In this document: piece after piece, positions 9,670 to 18,162 of the stretch
Position numbering within the stretch: the first letter of the stretch is position 1
How the letters are laid out: every line of letters begins with the position of its first letter
Source: Sphingomonas sp. PAMC 26621
GTDB taxonomy: Bacteria > Pseudomonadota > Alphaproteobacteria > Sphingomonadales > Sphingomonadaceae
Length of the DNA stretch: 64,000 bases
Assembly: GCF_000251145.1 (NCBI RefSeq)
Contig: NZ_AIDW01000006.1
Span: 62,001-126,000, forward strand
Direction: 5' to 3'
Notes under the pieces: generated by a model
Told to the model about the DNA's origin: nothing
Database searches by the model: none
The model's input: the letters and a program-made list of their open reading frames with translations, nothing else
Made by a program: the position numbers and the translations under genes

Positions 9670-9765
9670 CGTCACCCCGGCCTTGTGCCGGGGTCCACCG
9701 TGCCGCACATTCTGCGCCGGGGGAGTGTGCCCAGCGGTGGACCCCGGGACGAGCCCGGGGTGACG
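9670..9765. repeat. A-type palindromic element, left of the GIY-YIG gene
   Basis: Left arm CGTCACCCCGGCCTTGTGCC followed by GGGGTCCACCG. The right arm is its inverted partner CGGTGGACCCCGGGACGAGC followed by CCGGGGTGACG. Each arm folds alone (7 bp stem, 5 nt loop) and the arms can also pair with each other. The GIY-YIG ribosome-binding site (GGAGGG) begins only three bases past the right end. Confidence 0.9.
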
Positions 9766-9777
9766 ACGGAGGGCCGA

Positions 9778-10086
9778 GTGCGCGAACGGATACCGTGCGT
9801 TTACATGCTGGCGAGCGGGTTCAACGGTACGCTGTATGTCGGCGTTACGTCGAACCTGGTCGGCCGTGTGTTGCAGCATCGGAATGGTGCGTTCGATGGC
9901 TTCACCAAGCGCTACGCGATCAAGCATCTTGTCTGGTACGATGTCGCGGACACCATGGACGCCGCGATTGCCTTCGAGAAACGTCTTAAAAAATGGCCGC
10001 GCGACTTCAAGAAGAACCTGATCGAGCGCGACAACCCGCACTGGCAGGACGTCGCCGTCGGGCTCGGCCTGACAGCTATGCCCTAA
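9778..10086 (+). CDS. Small GIY-YIG family endonuclease-like protein
   Basis: A 102-residue protein that is essentially one GIY-YIG domain. Visible residues are VYM and YVG (the GIY and YIG positions, about residues 8-10 and 20-22), R in VGRVLQH and E in AFEKRLKKW, the likely metal-binding Glu. Start chosen: GTG at 9778, four bases after GGAGGG. The frame is open upstream, but that part only translates the repeat. The gene runs against the flanking minus-strand operon and is framed by A-type elements at 9670-9765 and 10095-10191. Free-standing proteins of this type are often multicopy in sphingomonads. A role in DNA cutting or element mobility is inference. Confidence 0.85.
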   Translation: MRERIPCVYMLASGFNGTLYVGVTSNLVGRVLQHRNGAFDGFTKRYAIKHLVWYDVADTMDAAIAFEKRLKKWPRDFKKNLIERDNPHWQDVAVGLGLTAMP

Positions 10087-10094
10087 ACCCAACC

Positions 10095-10191
10095 CGTCAC
10101 CCCGGCCTTGTGCTGGGGTCCACAGCGCAGCACGTCCTCCGCGCCGCAGAGAGCGCGGCCCGGTGGATCCCGGGACAAGCCCGGGATGACG
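10095..10191. repeat. A-type palindromic element, right of the GIY-YIG gene
   Basis: Same design as the copy at 9670: CGTCACCCCGGCCTTGTGCT on the left, and GGATCCCGGGACAAGCCCGG followed by GATGACG on the right. It starts eight bases after the GIY-YIG stop. Together with the left copy it makes a unit of about 520 bp. Confidence 0.9.
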
Positions 10192-10216
10192 ACAGCGAAG
10201 GGTAACCGCTAGAGCG

Positions 10217-10447
10217 TCATTGCGAGGATTCCGCATGAGCGTCCTCCTGCAACTTGGGTGCATCCCGGTCGGCGATCAGGATCCCGCCCGCGCCGTAATT
10301 CTCGGTCGACACTTCCTCGATCACGATCTGCACCGCAGCCGGGTTCTTGCCCAGCCGCTCTACTAGCGACCGGGTGACATCCGCGACGATCCCGGACTTC
10401 TGGTCCCTGGTCGCGGTGCCCGAGAGGCGGATGCTGACGAACGGCAT
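10217..10447 (-). CDS. 4-oxalocrotonate tautomerase family protein
   Basis: A 76-residue member of the tautomerase superfamily. The protein starts M-P-F-V, so Pro1 is exposed as the general base once Met is removed. VSIRLSG and the later AVQIVIEEV (about 38-46) are the usual beta strands; YGAGG and the C-terminal part complete the fold. The substrate is not predictable. The ATG overlaps the nusA stop by one base (TGATG), so it is probably co-translated with nusA. This is an odd place for a small metabolic enzyme. Confidence 0.85.
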   Translation of the reverse strand: MPFVSIRLSGTATRDQKSGIVADVTRSLVERLGKNPAAVQIVIEEVSTENYGAGGILIADRDAPKLQEDAHAESSQ

Positions 10448-12129
10448 CAGGCGTCCTTTTCCTCCGAGGCGTCGGCAGCAGGCGCGTCGGCCGCAGGGGC
10501 TTCCTCGACTTCGGCTTCGGCATCGACTTCCGCTTCCGCGGTCGGCTCATCCTCGAACCAGTGTGCGCGTGCGGCCATGATGATCTCATTGCCCTGCGCT
10601 TCGCTCAGGCCATATTCGCCGAGCACGCCCCCCTTGTCCTCGACGCGCTTGGGCGCATCCTCGGCGCGGCGGCGCTGTTCCTGGCGCTTCTTCTGGATCA
10701 GCTCGTCGGTCGCCAGATCGGCGAGGTCGTCGAGCGTCTTGATCCCGGCCTTGCCGAGCGTGACCAGCATCGCCTCGTTGAGGTGCGGCAGCGCGGCAAG
10801 CGCATCGTCGACACCCAGACCACGCCGCTCTTCGCGGTTGGTCGACTCGCGACGATCGAGCGCCTCGGTCGCGCGGCTCTGCAGCTCGGCTGCAAGATCG
10901 TCATCGAAGCCTTCGATCGACGCGATTTCGTCGACGCCGACATAGGCGACTTCCTCGAGGCTGCCGAAGCCTTCGGCGACCAGCAACTGCGCGAGCGTCT
11001 CGTCGACGTCGAGTTCCTTCTCGAACAGGGCCGAGCGCTCGACGAATTCCTTCTGGCGCTTCTCGGAGGCATCCGCCTCGGTGAGGATGTCGATCGCCTT
11101 GGCGGTCAGCTGCGACGCGAGCCGCACGTTCTGGCCACGACGGCCGATCGCGAGCGACAGCTGGTCATCGGGAACGACGACCTCGATGCGATCCTCTTCC
11201 TCGTCGATCACCACGCGCGACACGGAGGCCGGCTGCAGCGCGTTGACGACGAAGGTCGCGGTGTCGGGCGACCACGGGATGATGTCGATCTTCTCGCCCT
11301 GCATTTCCTGGACGACCGCCTGGACGCGGCTGCCCTTCATGCCGACGCACGCGCCGACCGGGTCGATGCTCGAATCATGCGAGATGACGCCGATCTTCGC
11401 GCGCGAACCCGGGTCGCGCGCGGCGGCCTTGATCTCGATGATGCCGTCGTAGATTTCGGGCACTTCCTGCGCGAACAGCTTCTTCATGAAGTCGGGGTGC
11501 GCACGGCTGAGGAAGATCTGCGGACCGCGGTTCTCGCGGCGCACGTTGAGGATCAGCGAACGGATCCGGTCGTTGACGCGGACGACTTCGCGCGGGATCT
11601 GCTGGTCGCGGCGGATCACGCCCTCGGCGCGGCCGAGGTCGACGACGACATGGCCGAACTCGACGCGCTTGACGACGCCGGTGATGATCTCACCCATCCG
11701 GTCCTTGAATTCTTCATACTGGCGCTCGCGCTCGGCGTCGCGGACCTTCTGGAAGATGACCTGCTTGGCGGCCTGGGCGGCGATGCGGCCGAATTCGATC
11801 GGGGGCAGCGGATCGACGATATAATCGCCGACGACAGCACCCTTCTGGAGCTTGTCGGCTTCCTTCAGATTGACCTGCTTGAAATAGTCATCGACCGCCT
11901 CGACCACTTCGACGACGCGCCACAGGCGGAGATCGCCGGTGTTGGGGTCGAGCTTCGCGCGGATGTCGTTCTCGGCACCGTAGCGCGCGCGGGCGGCGCG
12001 CTGGATCGCGTCTTCCATCGCCTCGATGACGATGCCCTTGTCGATCATCTTCTCGGTGGCGACGGCGTTCGCAATCGCGATCAGCTCGGCGCGGTTGGCG
12101 GTGACGCCGGAGGTTGCTGGGGTGGCCAT
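10447..12129 (-). CDS. nusA: Transcription termination/antitermination factor NusA
   Basis: Binds RNA polymerase and nascent RNA and modulates pausing, termination and antitermination. The product is 560 residues. The N-terminal polymerase-binding domain includes [15 protein letters not shown]. Then come an S1 domain (about 135-200, [20 protein letters not shown]), two KH domains ([15 protein letters not shown] and [16 protein letters not shown]), a helix-hairpin-helix region and an acidic C-terminal tail. Position after rimP is standard. The start overlaps or abuts the rimP end, consistent with one transcript. Confidence 0.97.
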   Translation of the reverse strand: MATPATSGVTANRAELIAIANAVATEKMIDKGIVIEAMEDAIQRAARARYGAENDIRAKLDPNTGDLRLWRVVEVVEAVDDYFKQVNLKEADKLQKGAVVGDYIVDPLPPIEFGRIAAQAAKQVIFQKVRDAERERQYEEFKDRMGEIITGVVKRVEFGHVVVDLGRAEGVIRRDQQIPREVVRVNDRIRSLILNVRRENRGPQIFLSRAHPDFMKKLFAQEVPEIYDGIIEIKAAARDPGSRAKIGVISHDSSIDPVGACVGMKGSRVQAVVQEMQGEKIDIIPWSPDTATFVVNALQPASVSRVVIDEEEDRIEVVVPDDQLSLAIGRRGQNVRLASQLTAKAIDILTEADASEKRQKEFVERSALFEKELDVDETLAQLLVAEGFGSLEEVAYVGVDEIASIEGFDDDLAAELQSRATEALDRRESTNREERRGLGVDDALAALPHLNEAMLVTLGKAGIKTLDDLADLATDELIQKKRQEQRRRAEDAPKRVEDKGGVLGEYGLSEAQGNEIIMAARAHWFEDEPTAEAEVDAEAEVEEAPAADAPAADASEEKDA

Positions 12130-12791
12130 CAGTTATGTCCTTCTTCGCGGTCGGCACCCTCGGGCGCGTCTACAGCTTCGTCGTCGTGTTCGATTTCTTC
12201 CTCGTCCGCACCGTCCATCGACAGCGGGCGAGTCGCGGCGATCAGCGCGTCGGTCAGCACCAGCTTGGCGGTGTTGACCTGCGCGAACGGCACGTCGAGT
12301 TCGCCATGCTTGGCGAGGTAGATCGCGATGCGGTCGTCGGTCACGCCCTTGAGCGTGCCGGTCAGCACCTTGCGGCCCTCGATCGGCGCGAGCAGCACGA
12401 TCCGTGCCTCATGCCCCGCCCAGTCGCTGAAGTCCTTGAGCCGGGTCAGCGGCCGGTCGATCCCGGGCGACGATACCTCGAGCCGATATTCGTCCTGGAT
12501 CGGATCCTTGCCCTCGAGCTCGAGCGCATCGAGCACGTCCGAGATGCGGCGCGACAGTTCGGCGCAATCGTCGATCGTCAGCTGGCGCGTGTCGGGGCGC
12601 TCCGCCATCACCTGGAGCGTGAGGTCGCCCTTGCCGCCGAACAGCTTGACCCGCACGAGATCGAACCCGAGCGCTTCGGCTTCGGGGGCTACCAATGCGG
12701 TCAGATCGGGGGTGTCGGTCAAGTCGGGTTGGTCCTTCAGGATCAGGCAAAGGTCTTCGGCGCCGGAACCGGGGGGCTCCAGCCTCTTCAT
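12129..12791 (-). CDS. rimP: Ribosome maturation factor RimP
   Basis: Needed for 30S subunit assembly. The core from about residue 24 (DLTALVAPEAEALGFDLVRV) through VSSPGIDRPLT and the C-terminal SH3-like part (KVLTGTLKG) is typical. An acidic tail (DEEEIEHDDEAVD) follows. The coordinates use the ATG at 12789-12791 (220 residues). The first 23 residues do not look like RimP. A TTG at 12720-12722 preceded by GAAGGA gives 197 residues, beginning TDTPDLTALV after the start residue, and fits both the family and the predicted promoter better. First gene of the operon. Confidence 0.9.
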   Translation of the reverse strand: MKRLEPPGSGAEDLCLILKDQPDLTDTPDLTALVAPEAEALGFDLVRVKLFGGKGDLTLQVMAERPDTRQLTIDDCAELSRRISDVLDALELEGKDPIQDEYRLEVSSPGIDRPLTRLKDFSDWAGHEARIVLLAPIEGRKVLTGTLKGVTDDRIAIYLAKHGELDVPFAQVNTAKLVLTDALIAATRPLSMDGADEEEIEHDDEAVDAPEGADREEGHN

Positions 12792-12803
12792 CCGATGATG
12801 TAG

Positions 12804-12832
12804 AGAATAGGGGCGATATAGTCGGATTGCAG
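12804..12832 (-). promoter_or_regulatory. Possible promoter of the rimP-nusA-infB operon
   Basis: On the minus strand TATTCT (12804-12809) lies 17 bases from CTGCAA (12827-12832), a fair -10 with a weak -35. Transcription would then start near 12797, only a few bases before the ATG at 12791. That favours the TTG start of rimP at 12722. Confidence 0.3.
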
Positions 12833-12987
12833 GGGGCTGGCAAGCGGCTGCGAACGGGGGCCTGGTATCGGCCGGATTCGTCCGATGCGGCGCGTCCCGG
12901 CGGGGTCGCGGTCGCGGTGTGCCGTCGAGGTGACGGAACAACTTCGGGACGACGACGGTATGTGTCGTATATCCCGGGAGAAATCTG

Positions 12988-14238
12988 ATGCAGCTTTTTC
13001 GTGCACCCCTCGCGCTTCTGCTCGCGACGACCGCCTGTTCCGGGCAATCGGGGCAATCCACGACGGCATCTCCGGTCGGGGGCACCGTCACTCCGGCTCC
13101 GGCCGAAACCCCGGCACCGACCCCGTCGCCGACCGCCGCGCCCGTCACCAGCCTGCCCGATGATGCCCCCGACGCGACCGTCCCCAACGTTCCCGCGACC
13201 ACGGGGCGCGCCAACGTGACGGAAACCGCGCCGCCGTTCGCGATGCAGACGATCGGCCAGTTCGAGGACCCGTTCGCGGTCGCGGTGCTGCCCGACGGGT
13301 CCGCGCTGGTCACCGAGAAGGCGGGCAAGATCAAGCTGCGCCGCGCCGACGGAACGATCGCCGACGTTACCGGTGCGCCCAAGGTGCTGTTCGACAATCA
13401 GGGCGGGCTGCTCGACATCGCGCTGGCGCCCGATTTCGCGACGAGCAAGCTGGTCTACATCTCCTATTCCGAGCCGCGCCCCGGCGGGAGCAGCCTCGCG
13501 CTCGCCCGCGGGCTGTTCACCGGCACCGCACTGGTGAACCTGCAGGTGTTGTGGCGCGCCGGGTCGGACGGGGTCGGCGGGCAGTTCGGCGCGAACATTC
13601 TGTTCGCCCCCGACGGCAAGTCGCTGTATCTCTCCTCGGGTGAGCGCCAGCGCTTCACCCCGGCGCAGGATCCCGACCAGGCGATCGGCAAGATCCTCCA
13701 CCTGACGCTCGACGGGAAGGCGGCGGCAGGGAACCCGCAGGTCACAGCGGGGGGCGTCCGGGCCGAGACGTGGAGCAGCGGGCACCGCAACCCGTACGGC
13801 ATGGTGTTCGCGCAGAACGGCACCTTGTGGGAGGTCGAGATGGGTCCGCGCGGCGGCGACGAGCTCAACCTGATCCTGCCGGGGAAGAATTACGGCTGGC
13901 CGATCGTTTCCAATGGCGACAATTATTCGGGCAAGCCGATCCCCGATCACCCCAGCCGCCCCGATCTCGAAGCGCCCAGATTGTGGTGGAACCCGTCGAT
14001 CTCGCCCGGCGGCATGATCTATTATACCGGCGCGATGTTCCCCGAATTCCGCGGCAATCTGCTGATCGGCGCGCTCGGCGGCGAGGCGCTGATCCGCGTC
14101 GCCTTGTCCGGCGACACCGCGCGGGTCGAAAACCAGTATAAGATCGGCGAGCGCGTCCGCGATGTCGCGGAGGGGCCGGACGGCGCGATCTGGCTGCTCG
14201 AGGACGGCGGCAAGCTGGTACGGCTGGCGAAGAAATAG
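12988..14238 (+). CDS. PQQ-dependent sugar dehydrogenase (soluble glucose/sorbosone dehydrogenase family)
   Basis: Secreted beta-propeller enzyme that oxidises aldose sugars with pyrroloquinoline quinone. The product is 416 residues. The N-terminal leader (MQLFRAPLALLLATTACSG) is a signal peptide with a possible lipid-attachment Cys at 17. A Pro/Thr/Ala-rich spacer runs to about residue 75. Family stretches include FAVAVLPDGSALVTEKAGKI, SSGHRNPYGM (His of the active site), EMGPRGGDELNL and KNYGWP. GGGAGAAA upstream supports the ATG. It is divergent from rimP. No PQQ synthesis genes lie nearby. Confidence 0.88.
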   Translation: MQLFRAPLALLLATTACSGQSGQSTTASPVGGTVTPAPAETPAPTPSPTAAPVTSLPDDAPDATVPNVPATTGRANVTETAPPFAMQTIGQFEDPFAVAVLPDGSALVTEKAGKIKLRRADGTIADVTGAPKVLFDNQGGLLDIALAPDFATSKLVYISYSEPRPGGSSLALARGLFTGTALVNLQVLWRAGSDGVGGQFGANILFAPDGKSLYLSSGERQRFTPAQDPDQAIGKILHLTLDGKAAAGNPQVTAGGVRAETWSSGHRNPYGMVFAQNGTLWEVEMGPRGGDELNLILPGKNYGWPIVSNGDNYSGKPIPDHPSRPDLEAPRLWWNPSISPGGMIYYTGAMFPEFRGNLLIGALGGEALIRVALSGDTARVENQYKIGERVRDVAEGPDGAIWLLEDGGKLVRLAKK

Positions 14239-14336
14239 GGCGACGTGGCGGGACCGTCGCCAATGGATTGACAGCCCGCTCATCCTCCCGGATGACTTGC
14301 CCAGGACAGCGCGAAACGCGCGACAAGGGGGCAAGT

Positions 14337-15773
14337 ATGAAGCGGATCGGATTGGCCACGGTGGCGCTGGCCGCCTTGCTGGCGGGCTGCGCGAGCGATG
14401 GCGGCAGCCGCCCCGCGAGTGCGTCGGCGAAGGGTGACAAGGCGAGCACCGGCAAGGGCCCCGGCATCGGCAAGGCGTTCAGCCACGATCCGTTCCCGTC
14501 GACCTACAAGCGCTATCCCGGCACCCCGACGCTCGTCACGCACGTCACGATCTTCGATGGCGAGGGCGGGAAGACCGACGACGGTTCGGTGCTATTCGCC
14601 GACGGCAAGATCGTCGCACTCGGCCAGAGTGTCGCGGCACCGGCGGGCGCGACCGTGATCGACGGCACCGGCAAGACGCTGACCCCCGGGATCATCGATA
14701 TCCACAGCCATCTTGGCGACTATCCCTCGCCCGCGGTCCAGGCCAATTCGGACGGCAACGAAGCGACCGGTCCGGTCACCGCCGACGTCTGGGCAGAGCA
14801 CAGCGTCTGGCCGCAGGACCCCGGCTTCAGCCGCGCGCTCGTCAATGGCGGGGTGACGACGCTCCAGATCCTCCCCGGTTCGGCGAACCTGATGGGCGGG
14901 CGATCGGTCGTCATCAAGAACGTCTACGCGCGCACCGAACAGGGGATGAAATTCCCCGGCGCGCCCTATGGCCTCAAGATGGCGTGCGGCGAGAATCCCA
15001 AGCGTGTCTATGGCAGCAAGGGCCGCGAGCCCTCGACCCGGATGGGCAACATCGCGGTCGACCGCCAGACCTGGGCGAAGGCGGTCGAATATAAACGCAA
15101 GTGGGACAAATACGAGAAGGACGGCGGCGAGGTGCCCGGGCGCGACATCGCGATGGACACGCTCGCAGGCGTGCTGTCGGGCGAGATCTTGGTCCAGAAC
15201 CATTGCTACCGCGCGGACGAAATGGCCATCGTCATGGATATGGCGAAGGAGTTCGGCTACCACGTCTCGGCGTTCCACCACGCGGTCGAGGCGTACAAGA
15301 TCGCCGATCTGCTCAAGCAGAACGGGACCTGCGCGGCGGTCTGGGCGGACTGGTGGGGCTTCAAGATGGAATCCTACGACGCGATCGGCGAGAATCTCGC
15401 GCTGCTCCAGAAGAACGGCGCCTGCGCGATGATCCACTCGGATGACGAGAACGGGATCCAGCGCTTGAACCAGGAAGTCGCCAAGGCGCTCGCCTCCGGG
15501 CGGCGCGCGGGGATCGACATTTCGGATGCGGTCGCGTGGGAATGGCTGACCTACAACCCGGCCAAGGCGCTCCACATCGACGACAAGACCGGCAGCCTCA
15601 AGCCCGGCAAGATGGCCGACGTGGTGCTGTGGAACGGCAATCCGTTCAGCGTCTACACAAGGCCCGAGAAGGTGTGGATCGACGGCGCGTTGCTCTACGA
15701 TGCGAATGATCCCAAGCGCCGACCGGTATCCGATTTCGAACTTGGCCAGCCCGGCTCGGGAGACGTGAAGTGA
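14337..15773 (+). CDS. Amidohydrolase family lipoprotein with intact metal site
   Basis: A 478-residue metal-dependent hydrolase of the imidazolonepropionase-like amidohydrolase group. The signal peptide ends in the lipobox LAGC (Cys about 18), which suggests a membrane-anchored periplasmic protein. The first metal motif is DIHSHLG (about 120-126), preceded by LTPGI. Later His residues occur in AFHHAVEAYK and MIHSDDENG. The C-terminal part (KPGKMADVVLWNGNPF) is the usual urease-like beta-sandwich closure. Start chosen at 14337 because the signal peptide begins there, although the frame is open upstream. It overlaps the next gene by four bases. Substrate unknown; peptides or cyclic amides are possible. 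Confidence 0.88.
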   Translation: MKRIGLATVALAALLAGCASDGGSRPASASAKGDKASTGKGPGIGKAFSHDPFPSTYKRYPGTPTLVTHVTIFDGEGGKTDDGSVLFADGKIVALGQSVAAPAGATVIDGTGKTLTPGIIDIHSHLGDYPSPAVQANSDGNEATGPVTADVWAEHSVWPQDPGFSRALVNGGVTTLQILPGSANLMGGRSVVIKNVYARTEQGMKFPGAPYGLKMACGENPKRVYGSKGREPSTRMGNIAVDRQTWAKAVEYKRKWDKYEKDGGEVPGRDIAMDTLAGVLSGEILVQNHCYRADEMAIVMDMAKEFGYHVSAFHHAVEAYKIADLLKQNGTCAAVWADWWGFKMESYDAIGENLALLQKNGACAMIHSDDENGIQRLNQEVAKALASGRRAGIDISDAVAWEWLTYNPAKALHIDDKTGSLKPGKMADVVLWNGNPFSVYTRPEKVWIDGALLYDANDPKRRPVSDFELGQPGSGDVK

Positions 15774-17068
15774 AGCGCCTGCTCCTCCTCTCCGCCGCCA
15801 TTCTGGCAACCCCGGTCGCCGCGCAGACCGTCGCGATCACCAACGCGAAACTCGTCATCGGGGACGGCTCCGCGCCGATCGAGGGCGGCACCGTGGTCGT
15901 TCGCGACGGACGCGTCGTGGCGGCAGGGCGCGGGGTCGCGGTTCCGGCGGGCGTGTCCGCGGTCGACGCGGGCGGACGCTGGGTCACGCCCGGGATCGTC
16001 GCGGGCTTCACGCGGATGGGGATCGTCGAAGTCGACGGCGTCGACGAAACCGCGGATGCGGGCGCCAAGACCAGCCCGTTCCACGCCGCGATCGACATCG
16101 CATCGGCGGTCAATTCGAGCACGAGTTCGATCCCGCTCAACCGCGCCGAAGGCGTGACACGTGCGATCGTCGCGCCCGACAACGCCGGGTCGATCTTCGC
16201 GGGGATGGGCGCGGTGATCGATCTCGGGGCGGACCGTTCGCCGGTCACCCGCCCGCGCGCGTTCCAGTTCATGGAATATGGCGTGGACGGCGGGCGCGCG
16301 GCGGGTGGCAGCCGGCCCGCTGCGATCGCGATGTTCCGCAACGCGATGGCGCAGGCAAAGGATTTCGCGCGCGACCCCAGTCATTATGCGGACCAGGGCA
16401 AGGACGCGCTACTGACCCGCGCCGATGCCGAGGCCCTCGTACCCGTCGCGAACGGCAAAGTGCCGCTGCTCGTCCATGTCGAGCGTGCGTCGGACATGCT
16501 CGCGCTGATCGACCTCAAGCGGGATTTTCCCGCGGTGAAGATGGTCTTCGTCGGCGCGGCGGAGGGCTGGATGGTCGCGCCGCAACTGGTGGCGGCACGG
16601 ATTCCGGTGATTGCCTCGGCGCTGACCGACCTGCCCAATTCGTTCGATCAGCTTGGCTCGACCCAGTCGAACGTCGGGCGGATGAAGGCGGCGGGCGTGC
16701 TCGTCGGGATCGGGACGATCAACGACAATGAGGCGCGGCAGGCGCGGCTCGAAAAGCAATATGCAGGCAATCTCGTCGCGCTGACCAAGCTGCCGGGCGC
16801 GACCGGGCTCGACTGGAACGCGGCGTTCGCGGCGATCACCTCGGTGCCGGCCGAGGCGATCGGGATGGGCGAGGAGATCGGGTCGCTCAAGGCGGGGCGG
16901 CGCGGCGACGTCGTGGTGTGGGATGGCGATCCGCTGGAACTGGGGACCGGGGTTGCGGCGGTCTATATCGACGGGGTGAAGCAACCGCTGCGCACCCGAC
17001 AGGATGCGTTGCGCGATCGGTATATGGTGCCGCAGGAAGGCGCATTGCCCAAGGCGTATGAGCGGTAG
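15770..17068 (+). CDS. Amidohydrolase-like protein lacking the HxH metal motif
   Basis: A 432-residue protein with a signal peptide (MKRLLLLSAAILATPVAAQ) and the same overall architecture as its upstream neighbour, including the C-terminal LKAGRRGDVVVWDGDPLEL motif. At the place where amidohydrolases carry HxH after TPG, it reads TPGIVAGFTRMG with no His. It may be a partner or regulatory subunit of the upstream enzyme, or use a different metal site. The GTG start overlaps the upstream stop (GTGA), so the two are co-translated. Such pairs of one normal and one degenerate amidohydrolase are known in related genomes, as far as I recall. Confidence 0.82.
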   Translation: MKRLLLLSAAILATPVAAQTVAITNAKLVIGDGSAPIEGGTVVVRDGRVVAAGRGVAVPAGVSAVDAGGRWVTPGIVAGFTRMGIVEVDGVDETADAGAKTSPFHAAIDIASAVNSSTSSIPLNRAEGVTRAIVAPDNAGSIFAGMGAVIDLGADRSPVTRPRAFQFMEYGVDGGRAAGGSRPAAIAMFRNAMAQAKDFARDPSHYADQGKDALLTRADAEALVPVANGKVPLLVHVERASDMLALIDLKRDFPAVKMVFVGAAEGWMVAPQLVAARIPVIASALTDLPNSFDQLGSTQSNVGRMKAAGVLVGIGTINDNEARQARLEKQYAGNLVALTKLPGATGLDWNAAFAAITSVPAEAIGMGEEIGSLKAGRRGDVVVWDGDPLELGTGVAAVYIDGVKQPLRTRQDALRDRYMVPQEGALPKAYER

Positions 17069-17080
17069 CAGGTCTTAGCA

Positions 17081-17182
17081 CTTCCCCGGCGAAGGCCGGG
17101 GCCCAGTCGTGATGGTCGATGGAGAGGGCAGCTACGGCGCTACGCTTGGCCCGCGACTGGGCCCCGGCCTTCGCCGGGGAAG
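17081..17182. repeat. C-type palindromic element
   Basis: Left arm CTTCCCCGGCGAAGGCCGGG followed by GCCCAGTCG. The right arm is CGACTGGGCCCCGGCCTTCG followed by CCGGGGAAG, an exact inverted partner. The interior is unrelated. It lies just after the amidohydrolase stop and may help end transcription. Confidence 0.88.
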
Positions 17183-17207
17183 GGTGCTTGAGGATTCATG
17201 GATGTCC

Positions 17208-17290
17208 TCCCGCGAAGGCGGGAGTCCAGGAGTCTCGAGAGCTGCAAGACGGTGTTCTTCTTGGCACTGGATTCCCGCCTTCGCGGGAAA
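17208..17290. repeat. D-type palindromic element
   Basis: Left arm TCCCGCGAAGGCGGGAGTCC and right arm GGATTCCCGCCTTCGCGGGA, inverted around a centre near 17249. It is adjacent to the C-type copy. The two together fill most of the 294-base gap between the convergent amidohydrolase and enoyl-CoA hydratase genes. Confidence 0.85.
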
Positions 17291-17362
17291 ACAGCAAAGG
17301 ACGAGTCCGTAATTCAACTTTCCTACAAGTCTCGCGACGGCCGAAAAAAATGGCCAACTGGT

Positions 17363-18151
17363 TCACTCTGCGTCGTGAAACACCGCAGGCCGCTTCTGGA
17401 TGTTCGCCGCGACCTGCTCCATCATCGCGGGCTTGCCGATCACCGCGACCTGCTCGGCGGTCTCCGCCTCGAGCAACGTCCGCGCATCCGCATCGAACGC
17501 CATGTTGCACAACCGCTTCGCGCCGCGGATCGCATTGGGGCTCTTCGCCGCGATCTGATGCGCCAGCTCGAGCGCGGCGGCGTGCGGCGCATGCGCGATC
17601 CGCGTGACGAAGCCGTGACGGAGCGCTTCCTCCGCATCGAACTCGCGCGACGTATAGACCAGCTCGCGCAGCACATCGTCGCGCACCAGCCCGCGCCAGA
17701 TCGGGAAGCCCGCCATGTCGGGGACGAGGCCCCAATAGCTCTCGCGGATCGCAAAGCGCGTTCCCGGCGCGGCGATCCTGATGTCCGCGCCCGCCATGAT
17801 CTGGAACCCGCCGCCGAACGCCACGCCGTGCACCGCCGCGATCACCGGCATCGGCAGATTGCGCCAGCCCCACGTCACATGCTGCGGCAGGATGCTGCCC
17901 TGGTCGTTGCGGTCGACCGTGCTGAGGCCGGAGCCGCCCCCCGCCATGCTCGTCATGTCGAGCCCCGCGCAGAACGCCTTGCCATCGCCCGACAGCACGA
18001 CGCAGCGGACGTCCTTGCGGGTGTGGAGCGAGTCGATCGCCGCGCCGATCCCCTCGAACATCGCAGGGTCGATCGCGTTCATCTTGTCGGCGCGATACAG
18101 CCGCACGTCCGCGACGTGATCGGTCACGGTGATCGAAACCCGGTCGTTCAT
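17363..18151 (-). CDS. Enoyl-CoA hydratase/isomerase (crotonase) family protein
   Basis: A 262-residue crotonase-fold enzyme acting on acyl-CoA esters. Oxyanion-hole segments are KAFCAGLDM (about 63-71) and AVHGVAFGGGFQIMAGADI (about 109-127). The catalytic Glu and Asp positions are not clearly those of a classical hydratase, so the exact reaction is open. Start chosen: the ATG at 18149-18151, placed six bases after GGAGG. An earlier ATG (18163) overlaps the stop of the upstream acyl-CoA ligase. The two genes form an operon. Confidence 0.9.
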   Translation of the reverse strand: MNDRVSITVTDHVADVRLYRADKMNAIDPAMFEGIGAAIDSLHTRKDVRCVVLSGDGKAFCAGLDMTSMAGGGSGLSTVDRNDQGSILPQHVTWGWRNLPMPVIAAVHGVAFGGGFQIMAGADIRIAAPGTRFAIRESYWGLVPDMAGFPIWRGLVRDDVLRELVYTSREFDAEEALRHGFVTRIAHAPHAAALELAHQIAAKSPNAIRGAKRLCNMAFDADARTLLEAETAEQVAVIGKPAMMEQVAANIQKRPAVFHDAE

Positions 18152-18162
18152 GCAATCCTCCA

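Noticed and set aside
9646..10263. Minus-strand open frame across the GIY-YIG unit
   Set aside because: Its translation is mostly the two palindromes and the antisense of the nuclease domain. The plus-strand gene has the family residues and a ribosome site.
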